Below, piece by piece: positions 14,602 to 17,302 of a stretch of 17,302 bases of DNA; the first letter of the stretch is position 1, and the number at the start of each line of letters is the position of its first letter. Both the position numbers and the translations under genes were made by a program. The notes under the pieces are model-generated. The model saw nothing but the letters and a program-made list of their open reading frames with translations, did not search any database and was not told the origin of the DNA. The stretch covers positions 1 through 17,302 of the forward strand of contig CAZMTT010000023.1 in the NCBI GenBank assembly GCA_964569555.1, given 5' to 3'. The DNA is from G020353235 sp964569555. GTDB lineage: Bacteria > Chloroflexota > Dehalococcoidia > Dehalococcoidales > JAUYDJ01.

Positions 14602-15435
14602 CTAAATGTGGGCGTCCAGCCAGGCTTCTATATCGGCGAATACCTGCTGGCGCCCCGGCTCATTGAAAATCTCGTGGTAGAAGCCGTCATATAGCTTTAG
14701 CGTCTTATCGCGGGAACTAACCCTCTGGTACAGTATCTGGCTACCCTTTGGCTCGGACAGGCGGTCAGCGGTACCGTGCATAATTAATATCGGCAAATTA
14801 ATCTGGGCCATTTGCGGTGGTAGCTTCTGTATGGCTTTGATGAATTCGGTACCCAGCCGGGCGCGAATCTTGCCGCGATATACCAGAGGGTCATTGACAT
14901 AGGCGGCAACGACATCCTGGTCACGGCTGACAGCGGTGGCATCAATAACATCAAGCCCGGCTTTGGGTAGGAGCCGTGATAGTATCTTGGCGGCCAGAAT
15001 CATGACCGGAGATATGCTGGTGCCAGCCTGGAGGGTGGCTCCGGAAACAAGCAGCCCGTCAAGCCCATCTTGATGCTCGATAGCATAGGTAATGGCGATG
15101 GTTCCCCCCATGCTGTGGCCGAGCAGGAAAAATTTGGTGTCTTTATGCTTTTTACGCACCATATCCCCGAAGGCTTGCAGGTCATTTATGTAGTATGAGA
15201 AGCGCTCAATGTAGCCGGGTAGCCCGGGTGACTTACCGTGTCCTTGATAGTCAAAGCTGTAGACGGCATAGCCCTGGGGCACGAAGTGGTTGACTAAATC
15301 AAGGTAGCGTCCGCTGTGCTCAGCCAGGCCGTGCGCCACTAGAAGTATGGCACGGGGTTTATTTGACGGTAGCCAGCATTGGTAGTAGAGATTAATGTCC
15401 TGGTAGCCGGGGAATTCGCCTTCTATATGTTGCAT
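14602..15435 (-). CDS. Alpha/beta hydrolase, monoacylglycerol lipase-like (Hydrolase_4)
   Basis: The 277-residue protein is a serine hydrolase of the lysophospholipase/monoacylglycerol lipase type. It has AHGLAEHSGRY (34-44, oxyanion region), FDYQGHGKSPG (61-71), the nucleophile elbow GHSMGG with S108, acid D224 in MHGTADRLS and H254 in YDGFYHEIFNEP, so the triad is complete. There is no signal peptide, and it is probably cytoplasmic or membrane-peripheral. The likely substrate is a monoacylglycerol or a similar ester, inferred from the family. The ATG has only a weak purine site (GAAAG). It lies 49 bases after the HEPN gene on the same strand and has ordinary G+C, unlike that gene. Confidence 0.93.
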   Translation of the reverse strand: MQHIEGEFPGYQDINLYYQCWLPSNKPRAILLVAHGLAEHSGRYLDLVNHFVPQGYAVYSFDYQGHGKSPGLPGYIERFSYYINDLQAFGDMVRKKHKDTKFFLLGHSMGGTIAITYAIEHQDGLDGLLVSGATLQAGTSISPVMILAAKILSRLLPKAGLDVIDATAVSRDQDVVAAYVNDPLVYRGKIRARLGTEFIKAIQKLPPQMAQINLPILIMHGTADRLSEPKGSQILYQRVSSRDKTLKLYDGFYHEIFNEPGRQQVFADIEAWLDAHI

Positions 15436-15462
15436 AACTTTCTATTTTAGCCAGCCCCTCTC

Positions 15463-15482
15463 AAAAATGTTCCCCCATTTTT
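15463..15482 (-). terminator. Weak A/T-rich hairpin after the HEPN gene
   Basis: On the minus strand AAAAATG (15476-15482) pairs with CATTTTT (15463-15469) around a 6-base loop, just after the HEPN stop codon. The T-run forms the 3' arm instead of following it, so termination would be weak. It sits on the border between the A+T-rich cassette and the ordinary-composition hydrolase gene. Confidence 0.3.
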
Positions 15483-15484
15483 AC

Positions 15485-16279
15485 TCAAGAAGACAATTTA
15501 AGTATCAAATCTTTTTTAGCGTTAATTTGTTTTTGCCATTGATTGAACCATACCAATACAGCATCAACGTTATCGTTATCTAGAGGGTTCATATGACAAA
15601 CGACACATCTAGATTTGTAGACTTGTTTGACTAATTGCCGAAACCAATCTAAGTCCGAGATGATGTCTGGCACGATAACTTTCTCTAACTTATTCATAAG
15701 ACGTGGCAAATCTTTCAAGTCAAGATAGTCGATTGGGCGTGCGCCACGCCTCTGATGCCAAGAATCTTTTTTATCGTCGCTCATTCTTTTAATAACTTCC
15801 TTCTGAAGCTCTGGAGATACGTATGAATACCACCAATTAGCACCGTATTGAGTAGTCATTATTCTATCGATAAATTCACGTATAGAATTCTCAAGTAAAT
15901 ATAGATAGGGGAATATATTAGACATCTCATTAGCTTCACTAAGCTTGCTACGTGGGAGAAGTGGGTCAGTAAACTTGAGTTGTTTTCCGATTCTGATGAC
16001 GTATTGTCGAGGCGTCTGCTTTCCAGTCCTTTGCTCTACCTTTTTTATTGTTATTTGTGATGGTGGAGTAACTTGCTGTAAGAGACCTCTAATTTGATGT
16101 ATCATCTCCTCGTCGAGGTATTTATCAAGTTTAATACCATTCCGTTGATCTATTATACAAACGGCTTGCTGTGTTGTCATGGGAACAAGCACCTTAATTT
16201 TTTGAGCCCGCTGGGAGAGTGCTTGCGGTGTAATGTCAAGCTTATTGAGAAGGGCTTTTCTTAGTTCTTTATATGCCAT
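15485..16279 (-). CDS. HEPN-domain (Swt1-like) protein with R-X4-H motif
   Basis: Residues about 125-250 of this 264-residue protein resemble the Swt1-type HEPN domain. Helix one is PYLYLLENSIREFIDRIM (124-141), followed by YGANWW (145-150), a segment RPIDYLDLKDLPRLM (181-195), a helix with DWFRQLVKQVY, and RCVVCHMNPLDNDNV, where R224 and H229 give R-X4-H, the HEPN ribonuclease motif. The N-terminal part (1-65, with ITPQALSQRAQKI) and a basic middle part (66-110) match nothing I know. The start follows the third HTH gene by nine bases without a Shine-Dalgarno, so it is probably translated by coupling. RNA cleavage is inferred from the family; the target is unknown. Confidence 0.72.
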   Translation of the reverse strand: MAYKELRKALLNKLDITPQALSQRAQKIKVLVPMTTQQAVCIIDQRNGIKLDKYLDEEMIHQIRGLLQQVTPPSQITIKKVEQRTGKQTPRQYVIRIGKQLKFTDPLLPRSKLSEANEMSNIFPYLYLLENSIREFIDRIMTTQYGANWWYSYVSPELQKEVIKRMSDDKKDSWHQRRGARPIDYLDLKDLPRLMNKLEKVIVPDIISDLDWFRQLVKQVYKSRCVVCHMNPLDNDNVDAVLVWFNQWQKQINAKKDLILKLSS

Positions 16280-16288
16280 ATTAGTATG

Positions 16289-16534
16289 TTAATCTTGGCT
16301 CTTTTTTTCTTGGCCCTTTTTGATTTCGGATTGCTTAGCTCTAGACAAGTTGCTTGCTACAGTACCTTCAGGAATTTGTAACAAGTCTGAAATCTCCTTT
16401 TGTTGGAATCCGAACTTATGAAGCAACTTTATCTGTTCCCTCAAGGAAGCCTCGGTTCTTACAATTGAGAGAGCTAGTAACTTGGTAATACGCTTAAGTT
16501 CGGTAACGACAGGGTCTTCATTTGGCTCTTTCAT
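16289..16534 (-). CDS. Small sigma-region-4-like HTH protein, copy C
   Basis: The 81-residue protein has an N-terminal helix with KLLA at 18-21, a second helix (32-41), and a helix-turn-helix at about 42-66: GFQQKEISDLLQIPEGTVAS. This is typical of sigma-70 region 4 and related DNA-binding proteins. A charged Lys-rich tail follows. It is paralogous to the next two genes upstream: KLLA is at the same residue number and ISDLL matches IADLL. No sigma region 2 is present, so it is not a complete sigma factor. Its ATG overlaps the preceding stop (ATGA), and GGAG lies four bases upstream. DNA binding is inferred. Confidence 0.75.
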   Translation of the reverse strand: MKEPNEDPVVTELKRITKLLALSIVRTEASLREQIKLLHKFGFQQKEISDLLQIPEGTVASNLSRAKQSEIKKGQEKKSQD

Positions 16535-16779
16535 TTAACTCCGCCTCTTTTGGGTGTTTGTTTTTTACTTTCCGCCTTTCTAATATTGGATAAAGTGGCA
16601 GTAACATTATTTAACTTCATCCGCAATAAATCGGCAATTTCACTCGGTGGGAAACCACAACGTTCAAGCAACCCAATTCGTTCAGTATTATTCTCCTTAT
16701 CCTTTATAAGGATTTGTGCTAACAATTTGTTAGTAAGCTTCAATTCTTTAGTGAATTCATCTTCTCTAAAATCGTTCAT
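16531..16779 (-). CDS. Small sigma-region-4-like HTH protein, copy B
   Basis: The 82-residue protein has KLLA at 18-21, a charged linker, a helix ERIGLLERC (34-42) and a helix-turn-helix at about 43-67, with GFPPSEIADLLRMKLNNVTA giving the first helix, turn and start of the recognition helix. The tail is basic (SKKQTPKRGGVK). It is closest to copy C: both have GF-x3-EI-x-DLL. It is joined by ATGA overlaps to copies A and C, and its own start follows GGAGGG. The gene is strongly A+T-rich: one 60-base stretch (16561-16620) counts at 28% G+C. Confidence 0.75.
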   Translation of the reverse strand: MNDFREDEFTKELKLTNKLLAQILIKDKENNTERIGLLERCGFPPSEIADLLRMKLNNVTATLSNIRKAESKKQTPKRGGVK

Positions 16780-17033
16780 GCTACGCCCTCCGTTTTGTTG
16801 GCTTTCTTTACTTTCGTTTTAGTGGTGCTCTTTTTCTTTTGTTCCCATAATCGTGCCGCAACAGTTGCGGGGGTTGTTCCCACTATATCTGCAATCATAT
16901 TGCTATCCAAACTGAAATTCCCTAATGTCAGTATAGCCTCCGTTTTACTTTTTCCTTCTACGAAATTTATCGCCAGTAATTTTATTATCGCATCTAATTT
17001 TTTATCTATGCTGCTCAGTATTTCTTGTTCCAT
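16776..17033 (-). CDS. Small sigma-region-4-like HTH protein, copy A (first gene of the cassette)
   Basis: The 85-residue protein again has KLLA at 18-21, a helix around 30-38, and a helix-turn-helix at about 40-63: FSLDSNMIADIVGTTPATVA. It ends in a Lys/Thr-rich tail of about 20 residues (from 66) that could bind nucleic acid nonspecifically. It is the most divergent of the three paralogs. An in-frame ATG at 17081 would extend the protein by 16 residues, but that extension covers the -10 and -35 boxes; the ATG at 17033 has GGGAGGT upstream and is preferred. Its stop overlaps the start of copy B. Confidence 0.75.
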   Translation of the reverse strand: MEQEILSSIDKKLDAIIKLLAINFVEGKSKTEAILTLGNFSLDSNMIADIVGTTPATVAARLWEQKKKSTTKTKVKKANKTEGVA

Positions 17034-17052
17034 TACGACCTCCCTGTATGCT

Positions 17053-17081
17053 ATTATCTCATAGTAATGTAAGCAAGTCAA
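17053..17081 (-). promoter_or_regulatory. Strong putative promoter of the HTH-HEPN cassette
   Basis: The minus strand has -35 TTGACT (17076-17081, five of six), a 17-base spacer and -10 GATAAT (17053-17058, five of six). The start would be near 17046, giving a 13-base leader holding GGGAGGT. The cassette can therefore be expressed independently of read-through from 16S. Confidence 0.65.
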
Positions 17082-17115
17082 GGCTTATAATGAGATTGTT
17101 ATGAATTGCTTACAT
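17067..17115. repeat. 10-bp inverted repeat, possible operator
   Basis: ATGTAAGCAA (17067-17076) and TTGCTTACAT (17106-17115) are a perfect 10-bp inverted pair separated by 29 bases. The inner arm fills most of the spacer and touches the -35 box of the cassette promoter; the other arm lies upstream of it. The centres are 39 bp apart, close to a whole number of helix turns. The layout suggests a two-site operator for one of the HTH proteins, which is inference. Confidence 0.5.
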
Positions 17116-17132
17116 ACGAATTATAGAATTGG

Positions 17133-17143
17133 TGTGATACAAT
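17133..17143 (+). promoter_or_regulatory. Extended -10 element TGTGATACAAT pointing toward 16S
   Basis: TGTGA plus TACAAT makes an extended -10 on the plus strand without a good -35. A transcript starting near 17150 would run antisense into the 16S 3' end. It would carry only a 22-codon frame (17142-17210) with no Shine-Dalgarno. It closely resembles the element at 1483-1493. Confidence 0.3.
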
Positions 17144-17175
17144 GAAAATGTGGGATACATCGCAGGAAATAAAAA

Positions 17176-17192
17176 ACCTTAACAACTGGATA
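17176..17192. other. Segment complementary to the 23S leader, in the 16S trailer
   Basis: The plus strand reads ACCTTAACAACTGGATA. The minus-strand 23S leader at 255-271 reads ACCTTAACAATTGAATA, 15 of 17 the same. The RNA of the 16S trailer could therefore pair with the 23S leader over 17 positions with one mismatch and one G-U. The leader form resembles the conserved ITS segment that precedes 23S in ordinary operons. A minus-strand TTTTTT (17171-17176) follows directly, but no good stem precedes it. Confidence 0.45.
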
Positions 17193-17220
17193 GCGGAAGG
17201 AAGAAATTAGCACCGACTTT

Positions 17221-17258
17221 AGGCCGGTGACCGACCTAGGAGATAAACTTCTCCCTAG
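17221..17258 (-). other. Two hairpins just after the 16S 3' end
   Basis: On the minus strand the trailer folds as CTAGGGAGA...TCTCCTAG (17236-17258, one bulge), overlapping the last bases of 16S, then as AGGTCGG-TCA-CCGGCCT (17221-17237, one G-T pair). In ordinary operons the 16S flanks pair with each other to give an RNase III stem; these local hairpins may instead mark the processing or end region of a 16S-only transcript. No long T-run follows immediately. Confidence 0.45.
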
Positions 17259-17302
17259 AAAGGAGGTGATCCAGCCGCAGCTTCCGCTACGGCTACCTTG
17301 TT
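17257..17302 (-). rRNA. 16S ribosomal RNA, 3' end (gene runs off the right edge)
   Basis: Read on the minus strand, the last bases are AACAAGGTAGCCGTAGCGG, then GGATCACCTCCTTTCT, the universal 3' end of bacterial 16S rRNA containing the anti-Shine-Dalgarno CCTCC. The mature 3' end is set at about 17257. The body of the gene lies beyond 17302. Downstream (toward lower positions) there is no 23S within 17 kb; the first genes met are the HTH-HEPN cassette. Confidence 0.97.

Noticed and set aside
14335..14694. Plus-strand 119-codon frame over the tRNA promoter and hydrolase end
   Set aside because: It overlaps the tRNA gene and is antisense to two better-supported minus-strand genes.
17142..17210. 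22-codon plus-strand frame beside the 16S 3' end
   Set aside because: Too short to judge, no Shine-Dalgarno, and its ATG lies inside the putative -10 element.
15485..17256. Insertion sequence or integrase-borne island around the A+T-rich cassette
   Set aside because: I found no transposase, integrase, terminal inverted repeats or target-site duplication; foreign origin rests on composition only.
1..17302. CRISPR array
   Set aside because: No series of regularly spaced direct repeats was seen anywhere in the window.

Overview
The window looks like chromosomal DNA of an anaerobic Chloroflexota bacterium of the Dehalococcoidia type, probably a metagenome contig. The reasons are the unlinked rRNA genes (known in Dehalococcoides), a stand-alone desulforedoxin, the mixed ATG/GTG/TTG starts behind good Shine-Dalgarno sites, and moderate G+C in the housekeeping genes. 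The taxonomic call is inference; I could not search a database.

Both ends are ribosomal RNA on the minus strand. The left edge is the 5' end of 23S rRNA (1-230) and the right edge is the 3' end of 16S rRNA (17257-17302). About 17 kb of protein genes lies between them, with a lone tRNA-Ile(GAT) at 14268-14341 on the same strand. The order 16S, tRNA-Ile, 23S of a normal rRNA operon is kept, but the parts are far apart. The 23S gene has its own promoter (375-403) and a leader that can fold as a terminator or a competing hairpin.

Left part (500-2250): a small zinc-ribbon protein, a DUF4870 membrane protein, desulforedoxin, a doubtful small ORF and a DUF523 protein. Centre, minus strand (2241-11672): a tight run carB, rpiB, ackA, phosphoketolase-family enzyme, transaldolase, PP-loop tRNA-thiolation-type ATPase, with 4-base overlaps or short gaps. 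RpiB, transaldolase and the phosphoketolase-like protein act on pentose and sedoheptulose phosphates. If the last makes acetyl phosphate, AckA would convert it to acetate and ATP. carB uses carbamoyl phosphate for pyrimidines and arginine; no carA is present here. Divergent from carB is a complete polar amino-acid ABC importer (11863-14230: lipoprotein, permease, ATPase).

Right part (14268-17302): tRNA-Ile with its own promoter, a two-helix membrane protein, a monoacylglycerol-lipase-like hydrolase, and then a markedly A+T-rich cassette directly downstream of 16S. That cassette has a strong promoter overlapped by one arm of a 10-bp inverted repeat, three tandem paralogous sigma-region-4-like HTH proteins of 81-85 residues joined by ATGA overlaps, and a HEPN (Swt1-like) protein with an R-X4-H ribonuclease motif. 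This cassette is my best candidate for an undescribed system.
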